Source of the DNA: Chloroflexota bacterium
GTDB lineage: Bacteria > Chloroflexota > Anaerolineae > Aggregatilineales > Phototrophicaceae
Assembly (NCBI GenBank): GCA_020161935.1
Contig: JAIUNI010000001.1
Coordinates: 1-64,000, forward strand
Direction of reading: 5' to 3'
DNA: 64,000 bases
Positions 16,192-24,606 of the stretch are shown piece by piece. Positions within the stretch are counted from its first letter, which is position 1. Each line of letters begins with the position of its first letter. The position numbers and the translations under genes are program-made. Under the pieces are notes generated by a model. That model made no database searches and had not been told where the DNA came from. It was given only the letters and a program-made list of their open reading frames with translations.

Positions 16192-17421
16192 ATGATTACC
16201 TTATTGCACATTCCGGTTAAGCACATGGTCATCGACTCCCACCGTCTCCCTTTACCCCACATCAGCATCCCCCGTGTTGTGCTGGCATTCTGGCTGCTGC
16301 ACCTTATCATCAGCCTCACCTTTGCCTTTTATATGCAAGATCACCCTGAACTGCCGGAAGCGCCGTGGTTCTCCTCGCCGGATTGGGCGGGTACGCTGGC
16401 ACATTGGGACATCAACTGGGAGATGCGGATCGCTGACCAATCTTATGGGCCGGACTTCACCCCGCAAACCAGCGCCAAGTTCCCGCTGGCGGCGCTGACG
16501 GCACGGCTGCTGCATCAGGTATTCGGCGTTTCCATTCAAGTTGGCTTGTTTATCGTTAATAAGGTAGGGGTACTCGCTGGCTTTTGGGCGCTGTGGCGGT
16601 TGGTCGCGCGTCTTTACGACCCGCAGATGGCGGACCGTGCGGTCGGCTTTATGGCCTGTACGCTCTTTGGCACGGGCTTCATTTACTGGATGAGTTATCC
16701 TGATCCGCTGTTTCTGGCATGGTGGGCGCTGGCCTTTACCGCGCTTTTCGATGGGCAGACCTACCGCGCGGGGTTATGGGCGACCCTCGCGGTGTGGACA
16801 CGACCGCAGGGGGCGCTGCTCATGCCAGTATTCGCGCTGTCGCTGCTGGTGGCTGCTGTGCGGCCGGATGGCATAAAACGTGCGTTGTTCAGCCGTCCCT
16901 TCTGGCAGAAGGTGTTCAGCGCTTGCCTACTTCCGTCGATTGGGCTGATCGCGTGGGTATGGCGCGTGAGCGATGTAACGGCTATCCCCTTCAGCCCATA
17001 CCTCGCCCAGCGTGACGTGCGCCAAACCGGAGTGATGATGCCGTGGGAGCGCATTTATGAGCGTATCCAAATGATGCTCACACAGCCGGAAACCATCAGC
17101 CCCGGCAGGTGGCTGGAAGGTTGGCAGCTCCTGTTGCTGGTGCTTGGGCTGCTGGTGCTGCTGGTTATGTGGTGGCGGGGGAGGCTGCGCTGGGAACTGC
17201 TGCTGTTCACTATACTCAGTGTGTTCCTGCCGCTGCTGACCGATATTTTCGCCATCGGGCGTTTTGCTACCATCACCTTTTTACCGATAGCCTTCATGTA
17301 TGTCATCCCGCCGCGCCGCCGCTGGTTGGATACGGTTTTGTGGTGTATGAGTATTGCCCTGTCGCTGCTGGTGCTGATCTCATTGAACATCACCGCCTAT
17401 CAGGCCGGTTACGTGCCATGA
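16192..17421 (+). CDS. integral membrane mannosyltransferase-like protein (PIG-V-like)
   Basis: A 409-aa protein with about nine hydrophobic helices. An early lumenal loop carries Trp, Asp and His (LAHWDINWEMRIADQSYGPDF), the place where GT-C enzymes keep their catalytic Asp. The layout resembles the PIG-V family of dolichol-dependent mannosyltransferases. It likely transfers sugars from a lipid carrier outside the membrane. The start could also be 16225. Its stop overlaps the next start (ATGA), so the two are translationally coupled. Confidence 0.7.
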   Translation: MITLLHIPVKHMVIDSHRLPLPHISIPRVVLAFWLLHLIISLTFAFYMQDHPELPEAPWFSSPDWAGTLAHWDINWEMRIADQSYGPDFTPQTSAKFPLAALTARLLHQVFGVSIQVGLFIVNKVGVLAGFWALWRLVARLYDPQMADRAVGFMACTLFGTGFIYWMSYPDPLFLAWWALAFTALFDGQTYRAGLWATLAVWTRPQGALLMPVFALSLLVAAVRPDGIKRALFSRPFWQKVFSACLLPSIGLIAWVWRVSDVTAIPFSPYLAQRDVRQTGVMMPWERIYERIQMMLTQPETISPGRWLEGWQLLLLVLGLLVLLVMWWRGRLRWELLLFTILSVFLPLLTDIFAIGRFATITFLPIAFMYVIPPRRRWLDTVLWCMSIALSLLVLISLNITAYQAGYVP

Positions 17422-18308
17422 ACCGCGTCAATGTCATTTTCACGGCTGTCATCGGTGTCTTATTCGCTCTGTTGATGGTGTTCGCTGGGCAGCCGATTAC
17501 GCCGGAAGCCGAATTGGTACAGCGTTGGTATGATGCTTTCTGTAACCCTGCCCTCGACCAATCGCTCTTATATGACCTGACGTGGCACGGCGACTTGAGC
17601 GATGCCCAACTGAAAGCCGCGATTGATGCTTCCCGCGTGATGAACAATTATGCCTTAGGCTGCACCGCCACCGTCAACCACAACATCATCTACTTCCAGT
17701 GGATACCGCCCGAACTGCGTGGTTCGTTCAAACGGATCAAGTTCGTGGCTGTTAACGTTTACCCCCTCGGTGCGGAGCAAACGCCCAATCACGTTCTATC
17801 GGTTCGCAGTGGTGTTCATGTACTGTACGACTCATCCGGTCATGCCTCTATCCTGCCGCGTTTTATCGCTAACTCACCGTTGGGGCTGCACACGACGGCT
17901 GAACCTGTTCAACTCTATAACAATGACGGCTTGTTGATGGGCGAGGCGCGGATCAACGGCCCGCTGATGACCAGCCAGCAAAACGGTGTCGAGCATATCG
18001 GCATCCCGATCAGCCTATCCGCCAGCCGCGCATGGGGGAGCTATTGGATACGTGTTTATGCCGATGGGGTCGAGGTCGTGCCGGATTATTATGCCGATGT
18101 GCTGCGGCCTGATCTGCAAGCGGGTTTCTTAAGCGCAATGGGTGAAAACTTTCCTATCGGCAGTGTCATCAGCGGCGTACTCTGGTTCACCCCGCCGCAC
18201 CCGCCGACTGACATTCGCGTCAGCGTGGATGCTTACCAGACACTGTGGGACTTACGCGCACTGCCCACGACATTCAAAGTTTCCATCATGTTCACCCTAA
18301 ACCAATAA
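17418..18308 (+). CDS. secreted or anchored protein of unknown function
   Basis: A 296-aa protein with an N-terminal hydrophobic segment (NVIFTAVIGVLFALLMVFAG) followed by a beta-rich region. The start at 17418 overlaps the upstream stop as ATGA, which fixes it against a long in-frame extension back to 17109 that lies inside the previous gene. It contains HLPHP-type residues only, with no known motif. Its coupling to the membrane glycosyltransferase suggests a joint role at the envelope. Unrecognised family. Confidence 0.7.
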   Translation: MNRVNVIFTAVIGVLFALLMVFAGQPITPEAELVQRWYDAFCNPALDQSLLYDLTWHGDLSDAQLKAAIDASRVMNNYALGCTATVNHNIIYFQWIPPELRGSFKRIKFVAVNVYPLGAEQTPNHVLSVRSGVHVLYDSSGHASILPRFIANSPLGLHTTAEPVQLYNNDGLLMGEARINGPLMTSQQNGVEHIGIPISLSASRAWGSYWIRVYADGVEVVPDYYADVLRPDLQAGFLSAMGENFPIGSVISGVLWFTPPHPPTDIRVSVDAYQTLWDLRALPTTFKVSIMFTLNQ

Positions 18309-18324
18309 TCATTGGTGTTTTTCT

Positions 18325-18337
18325 GATACATTGTATC
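18325..18337. promoter_or_regulatory. 13-bp palindrome upstream of rpmB
   Basis: GATACattGTATC is a perfect 5-bp inverted repeat with a 3-base spacer, about 110 bases before the extended -10 of rpmB. It could be an operator, but a match to a known Zur or other box is not claimed. Confidence 0.25.
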
Positions 18338-18437
18338 GTTTAAAATGGCGCGATGGATTGGAAATAGCTTTTCTGAGAATAGAAGCACCTGCGAATTTAA
18401 GGAATCTGGAAATTCCGTCATTCATTGCTGCTTTTCC

Positions 18438-18449
18438 TTATGGTATACT
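18438..18449 (+). promoter_or_regulatory. extended -10 promoter of rpmB
   Basis: TATGGTATACT contains TGn directly before TATACT (18444-18449), an extended -10 arrangement that tolerates the weak -35. It lies about 140 bases before the rpmB start. Confidence 0.45.
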
Positions 18450-18589
18450 CACACAGGCATCGGCAGTTTGTTGCTTAAATCGAGAGATTTTCACCAACTG
18501 ATGTGTGATCAAAGCGTGGCCGCGTTTGGCTGAACGCTGCCAGCCTTTACCGTGAGTTCATCAAATTTGTTCTGTTAGGAGACCTTCTT

Positions 18590-18829
18590 ATGCCCGGCAA
18601 ACACAAAGTCACCGGCGTGAAGCCAATGTTCGGCAACCAGCGCAGCCACTCGCTGCGTGCGACCCGCAAGAAGTGGGAAACCAACTTGCAAAACAAGCGC
18701 ATTTATGTGCCGGAACTGGATCGCCACGTTCGCGTCATGATTACCGCAGGCGAACTGCGTACCATTGATAAGATTGGCTTGATCGCTTTCCTGAAGCAGC
18801 GCGGGATTTCCATCAACAGCCTGCTCTAA
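18590..18829 (+). CDS. rpmB: 50S ribosomal protein bL28
   Basis: A 79-aa bL28 beginning MPGKHKVTGVKPMFGNQRSHSLRATRKKWETN, which matches the family's GNxRSHxxRxTxRxWxxNLQ core. It binds 23S rRNA in the large subunit. The sequence contains no cysteine, so it is a zinc-free form. TTAGGAGACC supplies the ribosome site. It is followed 51 bases later by a COG0523 GTPase gene on the same strand, an association known from zinc-starvation gene sets. Confidence 0.96.
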   Translation: MPGKHKVTGVKPMFGNQRSHSLRATRKKWETNLQNKRIYVPELDRHVRVMITAGELRTIDKIGLIAFLKQRGISINSLL

Positions 18830-18880
18830 AGCGATGCCGGGGTTTGCGGCTGTAAATCCCACATTCACGCGGAGCGTTTG

Positions 18881-19957
18881 ATGTCTGATAAACCTCGTTT
18901 TCCGATTCCGCTCACCATCTTGACTGGCTTTCTGGGGGCGGGCAAAACCACGCTCCTCAACCACCTTCTGCATGGCAATCATGGCCTGCGGATCGCGGTG
19001 CTGGTCAATGACTTCGGCGCAGTCAACATCGACTCGCAGTTGGTAGTGGGTGTGGAAGGCGAGACCGTCAGCCTTTCCAATGGTTGCATTTGCTGTACCA
19101 TCCGCGATGACCTGCTCACCGAAACCGTGCGGCTCATCCAACGGCTTCAGCCGCCAGAATATATTATTGTCGAAACCAGCGGTGTGTCTGAACCAGCCAC
19201 CGTTGCTATGACGTTCATGCTCCCTGAACTGCAAGAGTTCCTTATCGTCGACAGCATTATCACGGTGATGGATGCCGAGCAGTTCCCCTCCCTCGAAGGC
19301 GAATATCAAAAGCTCGCCCGTCATCAAATCATCGTCGCCGATATGGTCGTGCTAAACAAAGCTGACTGCGTTACGCCCGAACAGCTTAACGACGTGCGCG
19401 ACACGGTACGGGATGTCGTCCCTGAAGCCCGTATCTTCGAAACCACCTTCGGTAAAGTGCCGCTGGAACTGGTACTGGGCGTAGGCCGTTACGCACCGGA
19501 ACAGCTTGCAGGCCACGACTCGCCAGATGTCCACGTTCACCAAGCTGCTGACGAACACGAACATCATGACGATGACCACCATCATCACCACGACCACAGC
19601 CTCGTATTTAACACATGGAATTGGTCGAGCGATCAGCCCTTTACTATCGACTCGGTGCAAGCGTTGGTGGATAAACTCCCGCACACCATTTACCGCGCTA
19701 AAGGCTTCGTCTACATTCGCGATTACCCCGACTCGCGCTTCATCCTACAAATCGTCGGTCGCCGCGGCTCGTTGATGATCGGCGAACCGTGGGGCAGCCA
19801 GAAACCGTCTAGCCAAATGGTTGTCATCGGCAGTGCCGGTGGCATCAACCCCGCTGTACTAACGCGCATCTTCAACAACGCACTCGCCAGCCAACCCGCG
19901 AAACCGCGCCCACAGCAAATTATCGAATCCATCGAGATGGAACGCGACGGATATTAG
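18881..19957 (+). CDS. CobW/COG0523 family GTP-binding metallochaperone
   Basis: A 358-aa G3E GTPase. The Walker A is GFLGAGKTT (16-24), the metal-binding CxCC is NGCICC (Cys69, 71, 72), and the switch and base motifs are NKAD and VETSG. A His-rich run of Asp/Glu/His lies about 205-232, followed by the CobW C-terminal domain. It probably delivers zinc (or another metal) to client enzymes using GTP. Its place behind the Cys-less bL28 gene favours zinc homeostasis. The start is the second ATG; the first at 18878 is in frame and also possible. Confidence 0.9.
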   Translation: MSDKPRFPIPLTILTGFLGAGKTTLLNHLLHGNHGLRIAVLVNDFGAVNIDSQLVVGVEGETVSLSNGCICCTIRDDLLTETVRLIQRLQPPEYIIVETSGVSEPATVAMTFMLPELQEFLIVDSIITVMDAEQFPSLEGEYQKLARHQIIVADMVVLNKADCVTPEQLNDVRDTVRDVVPEARIFETTFGKVPLELVLGVGRYAPEQLAGHDSPDVHVHQAADEHEHHDDDHHHHHDHSLVFNTWNWSSDQPFTIDSVQALVDKLPHTIYRAKGFVYIRDYPDSRFILQIVGRRGSLMIGEPWGSQKPSSQMVVIGSAGGINPAVLTRIFNNALASQPAKPRPQQIIESIEMERDGY

Positions 19958-20025
19958 CACGGGTTTCGGACTAAGCTCATTTTCAAACTATTGCTTTTTC
20001 CGCAATACCTTCGGAGTTCTGGTGT

Positions 20026-20047
20026 AGGGCGCATCACCATGCGCCCT
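20026..20047. repeat. palindrome between convergent genes
   Basis: AGGGCGCAT (20026-20034) pairs perfectly with ATGCGCCCT (20039-20047) around CACC, in the gap between the COG0523 gene and the NmrA-like gene. Same type as the one at 126-148. Confidence 0.65.
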
Positions 20048-20068
20048 GACCGATAGTAGAACGTCTAC

Positions 20069-20902
20069 CTACGCCGTCACAATTTCCGCAAACGCCGTCT
20101 TATGCTCTGCCGCCCACTGCGCGAACGTCCGCGCGGGTTTGCCCGTCACATCCTGCACGGTTGGCGCAACCGTATAACCGATTTCCGGCGGATTGCCGTA
20201 CACCCACATGAAGAACTGGATGAGTTCTTCCGGCTGCCCCGCCGCCCGCATCTCGTCCTGCGCTTGCTCCGGTGCCAACTCGTCAATCACAATCGTCTTG
20301 CCGAGCATCTCACCAATGGTTGCGATCATCTTGCGCGGTGACAGCACTTCACGCCCGGTAATCGGGTAAGTTTTGCCACCGTGACCGTCTTGCGTCAGCG
20401 CCGCCACAGCCACTGCCGCGATGTCCGCTTCGTGAACAATCGCCGTCTTACGGTCAACAAACGCCAACCGCACTTTACCCTCATTGCGGATGCTTTCCGC
20501 CCATTCAAGCATGTTATCCATAAACTCGACTGGCTGAAGCAGCGTCCATGCCAATGAACTCTTTTGCACCAATTCCTCTAACTGACCCGGTGCGCCGCCC
20601 AGCAGCACCGTCACCCGCTTGACCCCCGCCTTTTCCGCCAGTGCGATGATTTCCTCACCCGTTTGCAAATCCGCGTAATCATCACCGCCGAAGTTGATGA
20701 GGTGCATCGCCTCAACGCCATTTAATGCTGCCCCGAACGTTGCCGGCTGGGTCAGGTCGCCCTCAACCACCGTGACACCTGCCGGGAAATTCGCCTTCGC
20801 CGCGCTGCGGGTGAGCGCCAATACCTGATGCCCTGCCGCGTGCAGTTGGTGAACAATGTGACCGCCGACGGTTCCGGTTGCGCCTGTTACGAGGATTTTC
20901 AT
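20069..20902 (-). CDS. NmrA/SDR-like NAD(P)-binding reductase
   Basis: A 277-aa atypical short-chain dehydrogenase. The N-terminal GATGTVGGHIVHQL (7-20) is the GxxGxxG cofactor motif. FVDRKTAIVHEADIAAVAVAAL and PITGREVLSPRKMIATIG match NmrA-like/NAD(P)H-binding proteins. No Tyr-x-x-x-Lys catalytic pair is visible, as in NmrA redox sensors and quinone reductase homologues. It acts in the cytoplasm as a redox-responsive protein or a reductase. Single gene. Confidence 0.85.
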   Translation of the reverse strand: MKILVTGATGTVGGHIVHQLHAAGHQVLALTRSAAKANFPAGVTVVEGDLTQPATFGAALNGVEAMHLINFGGDDYADLQTGEEIIALAEKAGVKRVTVLLGGAPGQLEELVQKSSLAWTLLQPVEFMDNMLEWAESIRNEGKVRLAFVDRKTAIVHEADIAAVAVAALTQDGHGGKTYPITGREVLSPRKMIATIGEMLGKTIVIDELAPEQAQDEMRAAGQPEELIQFFMWVYGNPPEIGYTVAPTVQDVTGKPARTFAQWAAEHKTAFAEIVTA

Positions 20903-21042
20903 CTTGAACTCCCTATGTGTAATGCTGATCTATACATAAGGATATTGTAGGTTTAGGACAGGTTTCGCCCTAATCAAAAACTCGTGCAACTTCTCATCTT
21001 TTCATGCGTAAAAATGGGTAGGAAATAGTTCAGGAGGGACAC

Positions 21043-21336
21043 ATGGCACAGCGTCAAAAGTGGGAATATTTATCGGTGTTTGTAGATGCCGTTTCCGAAC
21101 CAGTGATCGATTATTTAGAAGATCTGAAATCGTGGAAGAATGGCGTACCCCGCAATACCCCGGAGTCCATGATCCCGCGCTTGGATTCCTACGGGCAGGA
21201 CGGCTGGGAACTCGTGCATATGCAGCCGGTGGTTGTCGGGCGTAACGCCGATGTACTCGCCCAATATACGGGCAGCGGTACGCAGGGCTGGACGAGCCAA
21301 TATTTTTGCGTCTTTAAGCGTCCAGCCGACGAATAG
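21043..21336 (+). CDS. DUF4177-like small protein
   Basis: A 97-aa protein whose KWEYLSVFV start, central GQDGWELVHMQPV and final YFCVFKRP strand follow the DUF4177 pattern (WEY...GWELV...). The family has no known function. GGAGGG lies 6 bases before the ATG. It is convergent with the TPR gene, with 1 base between stops. Confidence 0.72.
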   Translation: MAQRQKWEYLSVFVDAVSEPVIDYLEDLKSWKNGVPRNTPESMIPRLDSYGQDGWELVHMQPVVVGRNADVLAQYTGSGTQGWTSQYFCVFKRPADE

Positions 21337-21337
21337 C

Positions 21338-22159
21338 CTATCGCTTCAACTGGTCGATCAACTCTTCAAGCTGCGGGTAAATCGCCGCTTGTTCCCGCAG
21401 CAGGTCGATCAACGCTGGCTCGTCGTTCAGCACACTCTGGCAGAGCGTAAACGCGCGTTCTGGCTGCCCTTGCAGCGCCGCTGCAATGCCCGCCATCAAA
21501 CTGTAACTGAGGTCGGTCGGCAGGTATGCGGCGGCAGCATAGTAATCAGCTTCGGCGGCTTTCGGCTGCCCCGCTTTCAGGTAGGCGGCTGCCCTGCTGC
21601 CCACGATCATCCCCTTAATATTGCGGGTGATGGCGTTCTGCTCCGCATCCAGTTTCGCCTCTAAATCTGCCAGCGCGTGCGTATACGTCTCGGCTGCTGC
21701 TTCATAATCGCCCGCCTTCTGCGCCATATCACCTGCCAATTGCAGCCAGCGCCAGTTCTGTGGTTGGTCAGCAGCCAACTTCCGCGCCGCGTCGAGCTTA
21801 CCCGTTTGCTCATACAACATCAGCAGCCGCTCGGCAATCCGCTCATCGCCTTTTGCCAGCGTGTGTGCTTGCTCGGTCATCGTCAGCGCTTGCTGCCAGT
21901 CGCCCAACCCCATCTGACAGATAATCGACTGCTGCACGTAATCCTCTGCCGTCGGTTCGGGTAAGCGTTCTAAATCCGCCAGCGCCGCCCGTGCGTAGTC
22001 TTCCCCCGGCAGCCGCATCAACACCGCCGCCCGCAGCCGCAGCGCCGCCTCGTCGGTCGGGTTTGCTTCGAGGTGCAGGTTGAGCGCATTCAGCGCATCC
22101 GCCAGCTCGCCGGTACGTATAAACGCTTCAGCCAATTGCAGAGGAGAGTAGGGCGACAT
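21338..22159 (-). CDS. TPR-repeat protein
   Basis: A 273-aa cytoplasmic protein built of helical pairs with the TPR spacing: LAEAFIRTGELADALNALNLHLEANPTDEAALRLRA, LLMLYEQTGKLDAARKLAADQP and AAYLKAGQPKAAEADYYAAAAYLP. Such modules hold protein complexes together. The ATG at 22159 is chosen over a TTG 9 bases earlier. Its stop faces the DUF4177 gene. The partner is unknown. Confidence 0.75.
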   Translation of the reverse strand: MSPYSPLQLAEAFIRTGELADALNALNLHLEANPTDEAALRLRAAVLMRLPGEDYARAALADLERLPEPTAEDYVQQSIICQMGLGDWQQALTMTEQAHTLAKGDERIAERLLMLYEQTGKLDAARKLAADQPQNWRWLQLAGDMAQKAGDYEAAAETYTHALADLEAKLDAEQNAITRNIKGMIVGSRAAAYLKAGQPKAAEADYYAAAAYLPTDLSYSLMAGIAAALQGQPERAFTLCQSVLNDEPALIDLLREQAAIYPQLEELIDQLKR

Positions 22160-22228
22160 TGTATTCAATAACCTTTGGTGCTAATTACAAATTGTGAGGG
22201 GAATAGTCACACAGGTCTATCCTGTATT

Positions 22229-22270
22229 GCTCCCTCCATCGCGTGCGGGGGAGGGCTGGGGTGGGGGTCT
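22229..22270 (-). repeat. dispersed ACCCCAGCCCTCCCCC element
   Basis: On the minus strand the sequence reads ACCCCAGCCCTCCCCCG then GGAGGGAGC. A second copy with the same ends lies at 39502-39540 on the plus strand, and a divergent one near 40881. All are outside genes. Confidence 0.55.
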
Positions 22271-22279
22271 ATATATTCA

Positions 22280-24268
22280 TTATGGTTTCGGCACCAACTT
22301 CAGCAGCACCGTGAACGTCGTTCCCTTATCGACCTCGCTCTCCACGCTGATTTTCCCACCGTGCAGCGCGATAATCTCTTTGATGATCGCCAAACCCAAA
22401 CCGAGGCCGCGACCCGTTTTCCCCGCCTGATAAAATCGGTCGAAGATGAACGGCAGGTGTTCCGGCGGAATACCGCTGCCGGTGTCGATAATCTTGATCA
22501 CCGCCCAGCCTTCTTCCGGGGTTCCGTCGGCTCCCGGCTGCACATAAATCGTGATCGACCCGTTTTCCGGTGTGAACTTCACCGCGTTCGACACCAGATT
22601 GGTGATGACTTGCAGCATCCGCGTCTGGTCAATCGACACATAAATCGGTTTGTGCGACAGCTTATCGATCAGCCAAATATCCTTCAACTCGGATTCGGCT
22701 TCCATCATCAAGATGGTATCCCGCACGAAGCTCGTCAGCTCAATCACGTTATCGTGCAGGCTAATCAGCCCGTTTCGGAGTCGCGCGAGGTCGAGCAGTC
22801 TCTCAACCAGATTATCCATATGCGTGCTGATACGGTCGAGGATGTCGAGGTGGCTTGTGAGTCGATCCGGCTGTTTCTCCAGCAGGTATAAACGGGCTTT
22901 CAGCGCGGCAATCGGGTTCCGCAGTTCGTGCGCCGCGTTGGTGACGAACTGCGTCTTTTCGGCATCCAGTATTTTTTGCTGGCGCAGGTCACGGAAAATA
23001 GTCACCATGCCCATGATGCGTCCGTCCGCGTCGTTCAATCGGCTGGCGATCATCTCAGTATCCACCACCCAGCCGTCACGGTGTTTCAGCCGCCGTTCGC
23101 CCTTCCACAATCCCTTCTCAATAACGGTCTTGAGCGCCTCACCCGTCACGGCGGCGAACGAAGCGCTGTCCACATCATTCGGGCGCAGGTGGTCAAGCGT
23201 GGTTAGCTCGTCATGTTCATAACCCAGCAGGTCATAAAGCGCCGTGTTCGTAAAGCTGTAGCTGGTGCTTTGCGAGTTTTCGCCAAAAATAACCCCCTGC
23301 ACCCCTTCGCCAATCGATTCGAGGATCACCTCAAGCTGGTTCGACTTATGCTCAAGTTCCGCCGTCCGCTTGCTCACCTCTTGCTGGAGCGATTCAGCGT
23401 ACCGGCTGCGCGCCTCGTACAAATTGGCGTTCGCCATCGCGAGGCTGGCTTGAATAGCGAAGATTTGCAGCGTTTCGCAGTCCGCTGGTGTGAAGGCATT
23501 TGGTCGCTCGGCATTCACGAAAATAAAACCGAGTACCGCGCCCTCAACCAGAATTGGCGTGCTGACCACCGAACGTATCCATGCCGTCGGTGGGTAAATC
23601 TCCCAGCTTGCCAGCTTGCGTGTATCCTCGATCAGCAGCGGCGCTTTCGTTTCCATCATCTGCCGCAGGTGGCTCATTTCATGGATCGGCAGCACCACCG
23701 AGCTAATAGCCTCCTCCAAATCAGGGTGGTTAGGCGAAATGGTGCGGACGGTACGCGCCTCTTGCTTCTCCACGTCGATCATGTAAATCGTACACAGATC
23801 GTTGGGGATTACCCCTTGTATCAGTTCGAGTATCCGGTCAAGGATAACCTCGACGCTCAAAACCCGGTTGAGCATGATGCCCGTATCACGCAGCGCTTCG
23901 GCTAATGCCCGCTGTTTTTTCGCCTGAATCATTTCCAGAATGATGCGCGTGCGGTGCAAGACAAATCGAGGACTCGCAGTCAGCACGACATCTTGCGCCC
24001 CTGCATCCAATGCTTTCTCAATGTGCGCTTCGGTGGTCATAAATAACACCGGAACGTGATAATCATTAGTTAATCGGACGCAGGTATTGATCGCCTCAGG
24101 GATTTTAGTCAGGTACAGCAGAATGATGTGGGGAAGTTGCTGCTGGACGGCGGCGAAACAGGCTTGGGGGTTTTCGGCTTCAAGTACGGTAAAACCACTG
24201 TGCAAGTAAGTCTCGCACAGCTTCTGACGGGTATCCGGTTTGTCTGATACCACAAGGACAGTCTGCAT
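22280..24268 (-). CDS. hybrid sensor histidine kinase with degenerate receiver, GAF and PAS
   Basis: A 662-aa soluble kinase. The receiver-like domain (1-120) has LLYLTKIPEA where the phosphoacceptor Asp should be, so Tyr replaces Asp. A GAF domain follows (about 140-290), then PAS (about 310-420), HisKA with His447 (AAHELRNPIAALK) and HATPase_c with NLVSNAVKF (557-565), DTGSGIPPEH and GRGLGLGLAI. It probably senses a small ligand or redox state through GAF/PAS and phosphorylates an unlinked regulator. No transmembrane segment is visible. The receiver-only proteins in this window are candidate partners only by inference. Confidence 0.9.
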   Translation of the reverse strand: MQTVLVVSDKPDTRQKLCETYLHSGFTVLEAENPQACFAAVQQQLPHIILLYLTKIPEAINTCVRLTNDYHVPVLFMTTEAHIEKALDAGAQDVVLTASPRFVLHRTRIILEMIQAKKQRALAEALRDTGIMLNRVLSVEVILDRILELIQGVIPNDLCTIYMIDVEKQEARTVRTISPNHPDLEEAISSVVLPIHEMSHLRQMMETKAPLLIEDTRKLASWEIYPPTAWIRSVVSTPILVEGAVLGFIFVNAERPNAFTPADCETLQIFAIQASLAMANANLYEARSRYAESLQQEVSKRTAELEHKSNQLEVILESIGEGVQGVIFGENSQSTSYSFTNTALYDLLGYEHDELTTLDHLRPNDVDSASFAAVTGEALKTVIEKGLWKGERRLKHRDGWVVDTEMIASRLNDADGRIMGMVTIFRDLRQQKILDAEKTQFVTNAAHELRNPIAALKARLYLLEKQPDRLTSHLDILDRISTHMDNLVERLLDLARLRNGLISLHDNVIELTSFVRDTILMMEAESELKDIWLIDKLSHKPIYVSIDQTRMLQVITNLVSNAVKFTPENGSITIYVQPGADGTPEEGWAVIKIIDTGSGIPPEHLPFIFDRFYQAGKTGRGLGLGLAIIKEIIALHGGKISVESEVDKGTTFTVLLKLVPKP

Positions 24269-24550
24269 ATCGAATGATCTCCCGTTTCGAGGCCGTTATA
24301 ATCGGTTATGCACATAGCGCTCAATTATATAGGCGTTTCAAACCCATAGTGTTACAAAGCGTTATTGACGTGCATCATACGCATCGCATTCTCTACTCGA
24401 AATGTGATGGCGTGTTGAACCCCTTCAATCTAAATAATTCTAGTTCATATAATTGCGTTTGTCTAACAAGTATTTATCAAAATGGTATAAGTATCGTGGA
24501 CGGCGAGCCGTCAAAAGCGACGATTGGGGTCAAAATGAAGGAGCGCCTTA
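24269..24550. other. intergenic region, no gene seen
   Basis: The spacer between the aminotransferase 3' end and the histidine kinase start. It is AT-rich, with no coding frame of merit. It should hold the histidine kinase promoter on the minus strand, but no clear -35/-10 pair is visible. Confidence 0.5.
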
Positions 24551-24551
24551 A

Positions 24552-24580
24552 ATCAAAATGGAGCGGCCATAGCTGCTCCC
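24552..24580 (-). terminator. terminator-like hairpin of the aminotransferase gene
   Basis: On the minus strand GGAGC-A-GC pairs with GC-C-GCTCC (24560-24579), followed by ATTTTGATTT. It lies about 27 bases after the stop at 24607. Confidence 0.5.
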
Positions 24581-24606
24581 TGAATCAATCCGAATGTTGA
24601 TTGCTC

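Noticed and set aside
17109..17417. Long 5' extension of the secreted gene at 17418
   Set aside because: Runs inside the membrane glycosyltransferase gene. The ATGA overlap at 17418 is the natural start.
23213..23905. 230-aa plus-strand frame in the histidine kinase gene
   Set aside because: Shadow of the HisKA/PAS coding strand.
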